This document shows, piece by piece, positions 23,501 through 36,934 of a stretch of DNA of 64,000 bases. The DNA is taken from contig JAKOON010000015.1 of assembly GCA_022577435.1 (NCBI GenBank), positions 14,517,830 through 14,581,829 on the forward strand, in the 5' to 3' direction. Source of the DNA: Embiotoca jacksoni. Lineage: Eukaryota; Chordata; Actinopteri; Embiotocidae. The notes under the pieces were generated by a model. The model searched no databases. It was given only the letters and a program-made list of their open reading frames with translations, and was not told the DNA's origin. The position numbers and the translations under genes were made by a program. Within the stretch, counting starts at the first letter, position 1; every line of letters begins with the position of its first letter.

Positions 23501-26500
23501 GCCTGCGATTTTGTTCTCTCTGTCCAACTAGAGAAAGACAACAGCGGGTGATTACTGGAATATAGTAGAAGTAGAAATAGAAAGTGCAACGTACAGACTC
23601 AGGTTCATGTTTGGATAAGCAACGGGGAAGAAAAGGAAAAGGTGGAAAAACAAATGACTTATCAAATGAGTTCAACTAAATACTGTTAATCAAACAATAC
23701 TGTGCGTGGGGAAAAAAAAACGATGTTGTTCTGACTTACTTTGACATCCATGACCTTGGTGATTTTCCACAGGTCAATGAGAAGACCAATGAACACGCTG
23801 ACCTGCACCACGAAGTTGGTTTCGTTGTCCAGTATGTACAGCAGCACCACGAGAGACTGAAACACTCCAAATATGATGGAGCGCACAGACAGGCCCTCTA
23901 GAGACTGTCTGCTGTTCCAAAACTGGATATCTGAGGAGAAGATGGCGCTGAGGTGAAGCAGGTAAACAGACACTGAGCTAACACCTCTTCTGTTCTTAAA
24001 CGAAGTCCTGACTACAGCCTGGTTGTGGTGATCTTACCATTCTTGAAGGCAAGGAACTCAAAGATGCTGTGCACGATGGAGACAACGATGGTGAGTCCCA
24101 GCAGGTACGGGTTGGTTTCCAAAAGCGCCACCTTTAGTTGCAGAGGTAGTAACGCAATGAGTCTCAAAGTTGTGTCCGATCACAAAGTGAACGGGTTACA
24201 TTGATCGGGTGTATATTGACCCAATCAGTTATTTACCCAATGTATAATGAATACAAAAAAAAATACTTAAATCTCATAACTGAAGAGTTTTTTTTTTATT
24301 TCTAGTTTACTGTCACCACTTTGACCACTTACCTTGACAGAGTCTTGGTCCTCGTCTGACTGCTCGTAGGTGTCCTCAGGGAGGAAATTCCACGGTGAGC
24401 GAGCGTTCTGCGCAGCGTACAGCTGCCAGCGCCACAATGACAGCGGGCAGTAGCTGAGGCGCAGCGGGAGTTTTGTCAAGGTGTCGTTGATGGGATAGTA
24501 GTCCTTCTGAAGGTTCCAGTAGTCATTGAAGTACACAATGGGGTAGTAGTCGCCGCTTACCGCATCAAACTTCACATCTGCACAGGGTAGAAGAGTAGAA
24601 ATGTCAAACGTGATTTTACGCTAAACTGCAGTTTCAAGGAAAGTATGTTCATTACCTGGGAATTGTTTTCTGAGAGCTTTAAAAAAAAATAAAAAACATT
24701 TAAAGAAACTTACGCTGGTCTAGAGGAGGTGGAACAGAGCCTTTCACCCAGGCTGTGTGGTCATCTACCATGTTGATAGTGAGGTTGGGATGCCAATGGG
24801 AGATAATCTCCACTGGACCGTGGCTCTCTGCCCGCTGTTAGGATACACAGGTGATTAAACATGTCAGTGCTAAGAGCAAACAAACAGAGAAAAACAGAAA
24901 GGAAAAGTAACGGATGGTGTATCGTTTATCTAAACTTGTATCAGAGCTTAATATGTTTTGAAGAGTCTTCAGTAGAAAAATCTTTCCAAAGTCCTTACAT
25001 TTTCCTCTTAAATGCAACATAACTTTGACTGTTAAAATTGTACTTGTGAGTACAAGGCTGGTAGATCTAGTGCAAAATCCTCTACTAAAGTTAATAACCA
25101 AATTAGTGCTAAAATATGTGCATCAAGAAGGCAACCCTGTTGTAAATACATGATGTAGACCAGAAACACAAACTGTCGTATGAAGACCCTGTTGACAAAT
25201 TGCAAATCTGCACAAAACTAGACCTGGAGTAGAGAGGAACATAAGGAAGTCCAAACATGAAGTTAATCTGAATTTGACTCCGATCACGTTGACATTTATA
25301 CCACACAGCTCAGCCCCTAAAATAAGATTAATCAAACTATTAACCTTAATCATCTCAGGATCTGCTTCGGTCTCTCCTGTAAGCAGATTCTTGGTCTTCA
25401 TGAACTTTCTTCTCTTGAATTTATTCAGCACTGAAAGAGTAAAAAAAACCAAAAAAAAACCATAAAGGTAAACGCTTGGAAATGATCACAGATATTATTC
25501 TATTATTGTAACTTCTGTTTACATTTTACAAAGTGTGTGTTTTCCACATGTGCTTACTTCTTGTTGCATGAACTGTTGCCAGTCTGCGATACTGCCCCTT
25601 GCGTTTGGGGTCTGGGTGGAATCCACTTTTAGTGAAGTACACGTGCATGTACAGGGAACCGTTCTGCTGCAGCTTCTGCAACCACACAGCAAACGGTAAG
25701 AAGTATTCGTCTCAGACAAATACACGTCGACATAACATCTGTCTGCTTCTTTCTTGCCCTTCACCGACATCTAACTCGGCTCCGAAACTAATACCTGTTC
25801 CTTCCCACATCCAATTAGTCTGGCACCACCCCCCACCCCCCCCCACCACCACCACCACCACCAGCACACTGCACCTCGCCTCCATCCCCACTCATCCTAA
25901 CCTCTGGGATGTCCATCTCCTTGTGGTGCTCATAGCAGCCGTCGCCTTCCTCCCCCGTGTTCCAGTCTCCGTAGACCAGGTCCCTGTGGAACCAGAACAG
26001 GGCACCCGTGTTGTTGAAGTCGGAGAACACCTCCTCCAGGGACACGTACACGTACATGTCCTGCAGCACGGTGAGAAAAGAAAAGGTGTTTATGACATTA
26101 CGGCATCTGGAGAGATCGAGTCAGTTACAGAGAGAGATTACTGAGGTTTGCCGTCCAAATACTTGAGAGGATTAGACTCGGAGGGCTGTTTAAGAATGAA
26201 AGGATTCAATTTAATTATACATGTTTAGTAGAACAGCTGACAATGCCGATAAGGCAATGTGAGGTTTTTTGTTTTTTTTTTTATCAAGAGAGGACAGGTG
26301 TGGTACCATGAGGGTGTCTTTAGTGAAGAGGTTCCTGCTGGGTACCCTGGGGGCACCGGCTGGCGTGGTGGGGTCAGGAGTGGACGGGCCTCGGCGGAAC
26401 CAGCTACTGATCGCCCAGATTATGAAGATTCTGGAGGAACAAGTGCAATCACAGTCAGAGGAGAGAAAAAAAAAAACATTTAGTAAATGAGGAATTTAAG

Positions 26501-29500
26501 TCAAGGGAAGAAAAAAAAATAATCAAAAGAACAAATATATAAAAGAGGAAAGTGACATTTGTTTGTAAATGGTCAAATACTTGGCACGCTACCGTAAACA
26601 ATCCTGAGACAAAGCATTTCATTTTGACCCTCTTGAGATGTAAAGCTGTTGGAGTAGTGAAACTACACGGAGGCTAATCAGATTGCAGCGTATTCAGTCA
26701 GACTGCATTACATACAGACTTTAAAAGAGATGCCGATCTTGCATCATAAACCGGCGATGGGTCAAAAGAGAAAAACTTTGAAGGGGAAAAAAAAAAAAAA
26801 AAAAAAAGAATAGTCAGTTTCAAGGAAAGACAATATTGCAAAAAAGAACTGACAAATCTTTTCATTTGTATCTTCCAACCTACCTTTGTATGCTTGTGTT
26901 TTTCTTCACTATAAATTTACATCTTTGGTTGGTATTTGTGAAACCACCATAGAAATAATATATTTCCTGATATCGCAGTATAATTTCTAAGGAAGGATTC
27001 TTTGTCACACGTGTTTTTGTGAACTTTTACAGCAGGTCAGTGGCACGGCGTTTGTGCGGAACATACATTATTATGTTCATAGCGGATCTTCAGTCTCAGG
27101 AATTCAAAAATGATATAAAGTTCATCAAAAGAACTCGCTTCTGCGTTTAGCCTCCTCCATCTCATGGCAGACCTTAAAAACTACACTTAATCAAAGCTAC
27201 ACAAATTGACCGCAGCTAAATTCTAAAAAAAAAAAAAAAAAAAATCACATTTATTCATTCACACTCAGACTGCTATGAAATACTTCCTGTAAGCTCCTTT
27301 TTCTGAGGTCAGGTGTCGTAAATGTAACCCCTAACAATCAAGCGCCATCTTATATTAAAGATCAAATATTAACAGACCCCTCCGCTTGCTAACAGCTCGC
27401 AGGAGCGGAACGGGAGGCGGGGCCTTTATTCATTAGACTCCTCCCCAGTGGAACCGGCTTGCAGTTTGGGTTCAGGAGGCAAACATGCTCTCCGTTTTCA
27501 AGCCATTCCTTTTTGATAAATCTTACATTTAGGTCAGGCTAAAATGACCTCGAACCAAATGTTCTCGATGCTCGCCACGTATTTGCCACTACCGCATGTT
27601 GTTTTCACATCTCATTTAACGTTGAGACTGTATTGGTATTTTAACACGTTTTAGCATATTCTTTTAATATTTCCTTGGCATTTGTATTTTAATGTAGTCG
27701 TTATTCGCTCTTTGTAAAGTGTATCGGGATTACGTTTAATGGTGATTTTGCGCTGTAAATTAAATTGAACTGAAATGATTACAAACGCTTGAAGAAGGAA
27801 TATGTAATAATGAAAGATGATACCATTTTCCAGCACATACGCATTTCAAAATCAAAATCCTGAAATGTGTTCAAATGTTCAGTGCCAATGAGTGGGATTT
27901 TCAATGGTTAATGCAATATAATCTTTTTGATATAATAAATGGACCTCTTCTTTTTACTTGATTGGCTTGCCTAACTGCTTGCCTAAGGCAGGAACCCCAA
28001 CCAAAGGCTGTCAGTCAAACGAGGTGCCAAAAAAGTACCTCACTGGTTCCGGCTCCAAACGCTGTGCTTCACATGAGCATTTCTTGTGCAAAATAATCAT
28101 TACTTCTGAGTTAATGCACATTTTTGCTACACATATTACTCAAAAACTACTGAAATCTACAAACAGTGGGCAGCAATACATGACAGACGTTCTGGCTGCA
28201 CCTTGCTGATTACATGTACTCACTTTTTTTGGTGCTGGTGCATATATGAATTTTACCAGACAAAAAGTCAGCGGACCGAGGTCTCATTGATTAAGTGAGA
28301 AAAAGTGATGGACAGCACGGGATTTTAAAGCCCGTGTACCACAATTAGAAAGTAACACCTTCTGAAAGGTGAGTGAGTAAAGTGGATAAAGAACTGAACA
28401 TTAAGCCCCGTAATCAGAGATCTGTTCATAGATTCGGATCTCTTCTTGTGAAGAACGAGCAAACGTGCCAGGTTAATAGACAAAATGAAAAAGTCACCTG
28501 AAAAGGACTCCTTTAATGACCTGCCATGCATTCGGTGGTTGTTGCGGCTGCTGCTGCTGCTGCTGAGGGTCCTGTGCATTTTCAGCTGTCTGCACAGTCT
28601 GTTCATCTGTTGTTGCAGCAGATCCATTGCTGCTCACCTACAACCGAGAATAGTCACAATCAGTGGAGCCAAAGAAAGTCACAATGATGATGCAGCAATA
28701 CTAGCAGATAATGATATATGTTAAGTAATAAAGAACAGCTGCATTGGCGGGACAAAGGAGCTAAAAGCCAAAAGATGCTATTTAATTAAGTGGGGGGGCG
28801 CGCTAATGTGTCCTCCATCTCCACTCAAAACAAGGAGTTTACAGTCACGTGTCAATTTGCATCATTTATGTACAGTAATTGTAAATTGAATGAATTTGGA
28901 TTTAGACTGTTCTTGTCAATCAAAGCTGTTTTGAAGACATGACACAAGACCGTAGGTACTGAGACCGGCAAGATTTTCTGACGCGTAAGAGAAACCTTAA
29001 TCCTCTATACCCCACCGCCCGCTGGCGAGTTTGAAAAGCAGGTTTCCTTTAAATAAAATTGCCAAAATTACACATTTTTATCCGAGCCAACCGAATACAC
29101 CCTATGCAGTTTTGATGTAGCTTTTATAGCTCTTGCAATGGCCAAAGTCATGGGAGCGTCAGCAGACATATCCAAGATAACTTGTAATCAATACAATCTG
29201 TCAATAGTTTGCCGTTTAATGGATTTCCACCCTCCCTGGCTTCATGTCCGCGTAACACCACCACCCCCCTCCAAACCTCCCCCCCCTCCCCTGCAAGGCC
29301 ACATTCTATTCAAGTCACACAATAGACAAGCGCATACCAAGTCATGAGACTCATTCACTATCTATCTAAACATCTACTCTCCCCTGTTGTCACCAACACA
29401 AGGGAGACCAGCGGTTGAAACAAAGCACCTTTGAGGATTTTTTTTTTTTTTTTTTTTCCGTTTAAACAGGTTAGTGTCATTCACGACACCAGCGAACACT

Positions 29501-29858
29501 GGAAAAGTAAAGGTTTCTGATAAGCTGGTGACCGAGCAACATCATAAACAGGAACATTTCAAGGCCATGACGCGGCCCAAAATAGGGCTTTTTCATCCTC
29601 ACTGCCCTGTCCCGCTGCTGTGTTAAAGTAGAAGCAATTCTATTATCAGAGACATGGATCTGTCTCCTGCAGGGTAATAACCACCACACAGACAGATCGC
29701 CAATAAGATCAACCACACAAACAGCTTATCTCCTCCAGTTTAAGACAATAATTTACAATTTATACGCTCCGAACAAGGATTAACCACGTATTCAGGGTTC
29801 AGAGTAAGTCCTTCACACCAGATTGTCAACCGTGTCTGGCAGTAAGAGGGGAGAAAGG

Positions 29859-29928
<70 letters not shown>

Positions 29929-31677
29929 CCTATATATCAGTCAGTAGTGGACATGGTCTGGTGATGTTTATCACACGTGGTGACAATATATCCACCAGGT
30001 GGATTAAAATAATGCGATATAAATCAGAAAAAGAAGGTTATGAAAACGGGTTTGGTACTTAACGTGTACAAAACAGACAATTTTTCTACTTTTAGAAACG
30101 ATTCAAGCACAAGAAAGAAAAAAAAAAGTAAGTCAAAACTAAATAAACCCTTGTGGTTATATTTGGCTTGCCATTTACTTATCACAGCAATTTCTCTCGA
30201 CGGAGTCACCCGTGGTGAGCCTCAAGATATATGAATGCTCTCTCTAAAGCTAATAGCGCATTTATCCTGACAGAGCATTTTTATTACAAGAGAGACACTT
30301 AACTCGTGCTACACGCTCGCAATAATTTTTGGCACGCGTGTATTCACATTAAAATTCGTATCACAGCGCTAAGCACCCGTTTTTCTGGAAGATAAATCCC
30401 CGAAGAGCCCATTTAACAACACGTAACTACAAATATTTTCAGAGTCCTTCAAGACATTTTCTGAATAAAAAAAAAAAAAAAATATGCTTGCTACCTGCAC
30501 AGCATAGATATGTAATCCGTTTTATAAGATGCAACTGTTTTTTGTTGTTGTTGTTGTTGTTTTTAACCTACGTGGTTAAAAGAGGCTTTGAGGCATCCAG
30601 AAATAATTTCCAAAGTGTGGTGAAATGATATTGTGACTTCAACGTAATAACAATAGACTGGGGGTTAACAATATCTTCAAACTGAAACCATAAAGTCATG
30701 TCCTGGATCAATGAGTTGATCGATGGTAGCTTGCTTTGGTCTTCTGCAAGGTACTTTACACACTTGTTTGTTTTATCAATATCTGTGTCACTAGACATTT
30801 TTTTTTTTTTTTTTTTTTTTTTTTATTGAAGGCTTCGAGGATCGAGCAGAAGGAAGTGGTTTCCCTCTGGACAATGATGATTCACGATGACCTTTGGTAA
30901 CTTGTAAATGAGCATTTTGTCACTCTGGTAAAAGAACCGCTAGTGAGCGACTTAATGACAATAACAAAGTGCAAACACGCCAGTTTTAGGAGCATTTTAC
31001 GAGGTTAATTCATACAAACTTGTCAATTTAAGAAGAAGAAAGAAAAGAAAAAAAAAAAAAAAGGCCTCTGCTGTGGGGTTTAGAAACTGTACCAAAAGGT
31101 TTCCCTTGAAATGACTGAAAGCCAGTATCGTGTGGGGATGTTTAACGGGAGGTCAGAGATGAGAGCTGCCCGAGTCCGGCCTGGTTAGTGAAGCCGAGCT
31201 GCGTCGTTCAGGTTCGGGCCTTGCGAGAGCTAACCGACACACTGCAGCACTTCGGCCGCCTCACCGACAACCTAACAAGCCACGTTAACTATAACCCCCG
31301 TCTCGTTTCACGTCGAGCGTTTATGTGTTTAGGGTTTAGGTGACATTTGTCCGTCCACACCGCCTCCGGTCCGTTCATCCGGTCGCCGGCACTCCGGATT
31401 TCGCAACATATCGTTAACGGCAAAGGAGGTGGTCGTTTTAAAAAAAAAAAAACCCAACCGGCACTGACAACGTCACTGGGGCTCGTGGAGCGATCGGTTT
31501 ACGGGTTTAAATGTTGACGGTCCCGCACACAAACGTTCAAAACAAACAAACCGGGGCCCCTTCACCCGGACGTGAAAGCCGAAAAGGGACAGCGAGAGTG
31601 TCATTCATTTTTTTTTTTTTTTTTACCTCGCCGTTGCTCACGGTTTCTTTAGTTGCTTCGCTCTCCTGCGTCGCCAT
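20598..31677 (-). CDS. clptm1: CLPTM1, multipass ER membrane protein (cleft lip and palate transmembrane protein 1)
   Basis: Family members act in the ER and limit forward trafficking of membrane receptors such as GABA-A. Fourteen coding exons, 5' to 3': 31627-31677, 28498-28637, 26307-26430, 25902-26060, 25558-25675, 25345-25430, 24714-24834, 24333-24577, 24038-24131, 23740-23930, 23432-23527, 23011-23146, 21865-22032 and 20598-20764. They total 1896 bases, about 631 residues, against roughly 669 in human. A soluble N-terminal part (HRDLVYGDWNTGEEGDGCYE, TGETEADPEMIK, PLSLWRWQLYAAQ) leads to hydrophobic helices around FQSLVVLLYILDNET, SWVLSMLYGFLLTFG and FVYLYQRWIYRVD, then a polar tail ending EKKND. 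Phases agree at all thirteen junctions. Intron 1 (2.99 kb) and intron 2 (2.07 kb) contain only simple repeats. Confidence 0.96.
28549..28565 (-). repeat. CAG-type run in clptm1 exon 2 coding a Gln stretch
   Basis: (GCT)n on the plus strand gives CAG codons in clptm1, encoding PQQQQQPQQPP just before the conserved NAWQVIKGVLF. Human CLPTM1 has a Pro/Gln/Ala-rich segment here, so the position is known to be flexible. Confidence 0.8.
29860..29926. repeat. (AT)n microsatellite in clptm1 intron 1
   Basis: About 67 bases of pure AT alternation. Confidence 0.95.
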
Positions 31678-34232
31678 CTTTCGTCGTCTCTATCGCGCAC
31701 ACCACACCGCACCGCTGCTGGCTGGGAAACTGGACTCTTTGCGTCTCGCGAGAGGTCCGCCGTTGCGTCATTAGAGTGACGTGTTTCTTCAGGAGAGTGA
31801 TGAAAAATGTGAGGCTGATAAATATTGTAAGAGGCTTTTTTCTTTTTTTTTTCTTTTTTTTTTTTGCTTCAACGAGGCTGATGAAACTGCATGAAATACT
31901 GTGCCTCGTCACGCATTTTCTGCCAAGTAACCATAAAATAAAAGCGGTCTAAAATGGGAAAAGGAACATATATGCCACCATTTACAGTTGGCAAGAAATA
32001 TAGTTTTTTTTTTTTCTTCCAGAGTCTTTCACGACACAATTGCAATATGTTTCTTCATAGTCTCATGTCAGATCAGTTGTAAATATATATAAATATATAT
32101 ATATAAAACCACAAATCAGAAAATGTACCTCAGAAATTGTACAACATATGATACTATCTATTCTCTGGCTCAGTACAGACAAAAACTAAAATTAAATGGT
32201 TGTATGCCTTCACCAATAGTCCAGTTGCAGTTTATATCCTTCTTTGTCCAGACTCATATAGTATATGTAATGAAGACTTGGATGGAATAAATAAATAAAA
32301 AGAAATGAACTCAAGTCTGAGAACCTATATTTACTGGTAAACGGCTTTTATTAATAAGCATAACCCTTTGGCACATAGTGACACCAGCACCTCAAGGATC
32401 AACAGAGTGTGTTGGTTCTTTAAAGGAACGAGAACAACAATACATGTTCAATGTGTGATAATTACATTACATTTACAATAAAACAAAGGAATGATTAATT
32501 TACATTTCTTTAGAGAACAAAACAACAGCATGCTAAGTTTTTTTTTTTTTAACAGCAACACAGAACAAAACATAAAAAAAGGCACACCATTTATTTGAAA
32601 TGTCAAAAGCTCAGTGTTTTATCGTTGACAGTGGAGAGCAGTAAACATATGAAACCAGAGATAGATTTTACAAGTGTGCTATAGATGGGAAACATAAACT
32701 GGTATGTTTCAGAGTTTAACATCACCACCGAATGACCTGTTACTTAAAGATGAATGGATTTGTAATGAAAGGGGTATGTGCTAACAGAGATTATATTTCA
32801 ACTGTATGAAATTCAATGCATCGTGTTTATATGAAATTGAAGTTAAAAATAGCCAATGCCATGATAGAAATGATTTGAAATTTAATGTTTTTGGGGGAAT
32901 TTTTGGTAGAACACAAAAAAATATTCAAACAAGATATTCAACAACAAATTCAACCCTGTTTGATAAAATGTACAGGAGCTACAAATACTCTCTATATCGA
33001 AAAGATTATTGGATTTACTCCTTGATGTTGACATATATTTGTAAACGGGTGAGCTCAGTTTAAATTAAAGTAGATAATTGGATCTGCTCAGTCAAATTTT
33101 AAGTAAAAGAAAAATAGTAAAGTTGTTCCTTTACGTTTCAAATGCAAGCTTCAAAACATGTTTTATTTCAGTCGTTCAATATAACCAGGACACATTTAAA
33201 TGCAGACTATTTAATTCTTAATGAGCGCAATTCAGTTACAGAAAATGTAAATGGTAATTTCATATTATATTCACTTGGAAAGCTAAAGATGAGTTTGATT
33301 TACATTCTACATACAAACACAAAATGAAATTTTTGAAATTAAATGTTGTTTAGAGAGGAAATATTTACCCTTTTATACTTTGGCACACTTATTACAGGCA
33401 TTTTATGTCTATGTAGAAGGCCATAACTGCAATGTACAGCAAATAGGAGCCAGGACTTTTAATAAAAAAAAATGGTGGATGATGGTATCCTCAAAATATA
33501 ACTGATGGCTGTGCTCCTAAATAGACTACTGAGACTACTGTTGATGTAGATCTATTGCTTTCCTCTTCACCAGTGAATTTCACAAGAACTAAATTTGCCT
33601 TCTGAGCTGTGGTTTTAAATAATGACAGGAAGAGGACGTTTCTACAGATTGATAATCAACAATGTCCCTTTCTATTTTAGTGTCAAAGTACGTTAGGGTG
33701 AATTTTTCCTTTGTTAATGTTTCACACCTTGGACCACTCTGTCAGTAATTTACAGTCTTCAAAATAATGCTAAAACTAGTTACCTATAAACAGTCACAAA
33801 TAATCCTCTCTGTATACACTGACATGAACTAAATAAGGAAAAATGAAGTTTTCAACTGTCAAATTGTTTAATTACATAGATCACTCCCAAATTGAGAATG
33901 CAATGGGAGCAACAGGTAAGAAAATGACCAAAGCTACGAGGAGTGAGAGACCAGAACTTAACCTTCAAAACGTTGCAACAAAACTTTTATGAAACATTTT
34001 TGGTGTGAGCTCCTCTTTTCTGATTATCTTGTATAATGATCATAACCTGAAAGTCACTTCTGTCATGTTGAACTTAAGTTATCGAAATAGAATTTGAGGC
34101 TCAAGTGCCTTTGGATCATGCCGAGCAGAGAAGTAGAAACAAAACAAAAAATGTGTTGTATAACAAAATATCTCCATCTTCTCTGCTTGTGATTGGCTCT
34201 TGACTTTCAGGACAGACAAAAACTGTGGAGTC
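31678..34232. other. Gap between clptm1 5' end and tbcb 3' end
   Basis: AT-rich DNA with poly-T tracts. It contains the clptm1 promoter at its left edge and presumably the tbcb 3' UTR at its right. No coding exon or named repeat was recognised on either strand. Confidence 0.6.
31744..31753 (-). promoter_or_regulatory. TCTCGCGAGA palindrome upstream of clptm1
   Basis: A perfect TCTCGCGAGA element lies 66 bases upstream of the clptm1 start codon, in an otherwise CpG-containing promoter-like stretch. This palindrome is a known core-promoter element of TATA-less housekeeping genes in vertebrates. Confidence 0.65.
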
Positions 34233-36934
34233 CTACATTTCATCTAAACCGTAATCTTCCTCCGGAAAGTCTCCCACAGTCACACTCAAGGGCTTCACAA
34301 ACCCGCCATACTTGCTTCCACATTCAAAGTATTGCTTTCCTTCAACACTGTGGAGACACAATTAAAAAAAAAAAAAAAAATCAAGGTCAAACACAGGCAA
34401 AATCAAGACCAACATCACAGACTTTGTTTTAATATTTAAAAAGAAAGAAAGACTGCTCTTACGTTCCATTGTGTTTTCCCATGGGCTCGTCGTACTTCAC
34501 ACCCACCCAATAGCCCGTCTTAAACTCTGTTGTACCTGCAACAAATACCACACTGTTGTTTATACCAGGTTCATTATTGAAAATCTTCCGTCACCATAAA
34601 CTGATGAAACTGTAATAACAAGGTACAACTTTCTTTGTTTATTCATCATTATTTACCCATTTTTCGTCACTGTTCTGCATGTGATATGCAAGATTAGAGA
34701 TTAATATGGCCTTCAACAAGCCATTTTATAACTTCTTCCACTGAACAACCTACCTGAGAAAATGAATTGATTTAAAATTAAATTAGAGGGTGATAATATT
34801 CACATCAGATGAAATGTGAAGGGATTTCTCGGCAGGTTTGAGTTAAACAGACTAGGCTTGTCACAATAATTACGTAATCACCTGATCGGAATTATTCAAG
34901 CTAACCGCAATCATTTTCCTTAATCGAATTAGAATTGTTTTCATTCATCTGTATTAATATAGCCGGATAAAACTAACAGAAATGTCAGTTTGAGGTTTGA
35001 ATGGAGCTCTTTTAATGATGTCATCTGGTTGCACCCCCTTCTTCTGCTGTGGTTTAAAGGCGTTAAAGGAGAATTAGCACCAACAGATGTTTATCTCAAG
35101 GTTTTTCACCTGTAATATTCAACCCGCTGCATTTCAATAAGCGTCTATTGACATTAATGCCATGGATTAAGTTGCAAAGCCAAACACCACTGCCAACTAA
35201 TGGCTCTTCTTCATTAGGTGTATATGTACTATTAATTATTATTTTATCTACATTAAGGGCATAAAATTAATTAAAAAAAAAAAAAAGACAAATACATCTT
35301 TAATCGCAATTATGCGTATGACAATTAATCATCAACTACGATTTCATGATGGTGACGGCCCTAAAACAGAAAGAGCAGAACTACAATTCCTCCTGCGTTG
35401 CCACCTTAGCTTGTGCAATGAGCCTTGGTCACCATAAATTACAACAAAGTGGGTTCTGTTGAAGAGAAAATCCTCAGTAGCACAGGGTTTAAACTTATGT
35501 CCTAAAGAAAGTAACCCTGCTAAGCTTTATCCACACTTACCAACATACATGACTGTGCCCAGCTTCGTGGGTTGCCCAGGGATCTGCACTTTGCAGCGGT
35601 TGCCAACAGAAAAGGTATCAGCAGCAGCCTTCTCTTCGTCTGCCCGAGCAGCAAGCTCAGCTTTCTTCTTTGCCGTTTCTTCCTCATTGAAGCGGCCAAC
35701 GCGATTTTTCTTCATGAATGACCTTGCTGAGCCTGAAGGGGAGAAGGTTGGATTGTACTTAACACAGGATACGTCAAAACAGACGGTTAAGACCATGTAA
35801 CTTTTATCTGATGAAATTATTCAACATGTTAACCATTTATTAATGGCTGGTAAGAAAATTAAAATAAACAGAAACTTGGGTGTTGTTATGATGGAAGCAT
35901 TGCTTGCGACTAATAATTCGTTCTCATTATTGATTGCTCTATCAATTACTGTGTGCATCCTCTTGACAAATCGTGAATGGTTAATTTATCAACTAATAAT
36001 CAACATAAATATTCTTTCTAGTAATGGCTCAATTTGGTCATATATATTTAGAATAGCAGGCTGTACCTGATCTCTTAGCATAAGCTTCATCTGAAATCTC
36101 AAACTTCTCCACTGTGGAAACATCACTGAACTCGTTCATCTGACCTCCACTTTTGTCAACAACCTGTACAAAGAAATGAGATTCAAGATGACAGATATAA
36201 ACATAGCAGTCCTGCATGTAGCTGTATTAGACAATACCTGTCAAAATGTTAGGGTTAGAGAAGCAATTGTAATTATGACAATGAACAATTTATCTGCAGG
36301 CACTTTCAAAATATACTTTGCAGGTGATTGTATAAAGTATCTGTCAGTTGTTTTCAGACAAACAGTTTCTTATTGCTCTCATGAAACCTGATCCAAGACC
36401 ATAGCTGCCAGCAGGTCCTACTAGGACACTGATTGATGTGAACCACTTTTATTTTATGGCGATATGATAGTGATTTGGGCCACAAATTAAAAGCAGGTAC
36501 ATACATGTATTCTGCAGTCTTCATCCACGGGATATGAGCCGAGCAAAGCTTCATTGTCATCCATTTTCTGTAGAAGCTCGTCAGTGACACTGAACAACTG
36601 CAGGTCCATGGAGGAGGTGGGGATGCCCACAATCATCTCCAATTTGCTCTGAGAACAAAACAACAAAATAGTACATGTAACACACCACACCGAGGGCACA
36701 AACTACCCATCTCAGTATGAAGAGAGGTTTAGGACAGGAAAAAAAACAAAACTCAACCACAGAGCCACCGCGTGTGTCCTCTGAGATGATGTGTAATAAA
36801 CTGAGTCTTACCTTCATTTCTATTATAGTAATCCCTCTTGCAAACCTGCGATTCACTTCAAAGGAGGAGAGGGTGCTTGTTAGTCGCACATTCACGGTGG
36901 GGCTGGTAACTATAGTCACCCCGCCGTCCATCAT
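34233..36934 (-). CDS. tbcb: Tubulin-folding cofactor B
   Basis: Cytosolic cofactor that captures alpha-tubulin after the CCT chaperonin and, with TBCE, takes part in tubulin heterodimer turnover. Six coding exons, 5' to 3': 36812-36934, 36505-36648, 36067-36163, 35541-35732, 34463-34535 and 34233-34347. They total 744 bases, 247 residues, against 244 in human. Residues about 5-90 form the ubiquitin-like domain (ends ALLGSYPVDEDCRIHV). A charged coiled segment, RFNEEETAKKKAELAAR, follows. The CAP-Gly domain (NRCKVQIPGQPTKLGTVMYVG, then GYWVGVKYDEP, then KYGGFVKP) comes next, and the acidic tail EEDYGLDEM keeps the EEY/F-like ending of the family. The start is the first of two adjacent ATGs (36934). 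An AG acceptor at about 36965 shows a non-coding 5' exon further upstream. Confidence 0.96.
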
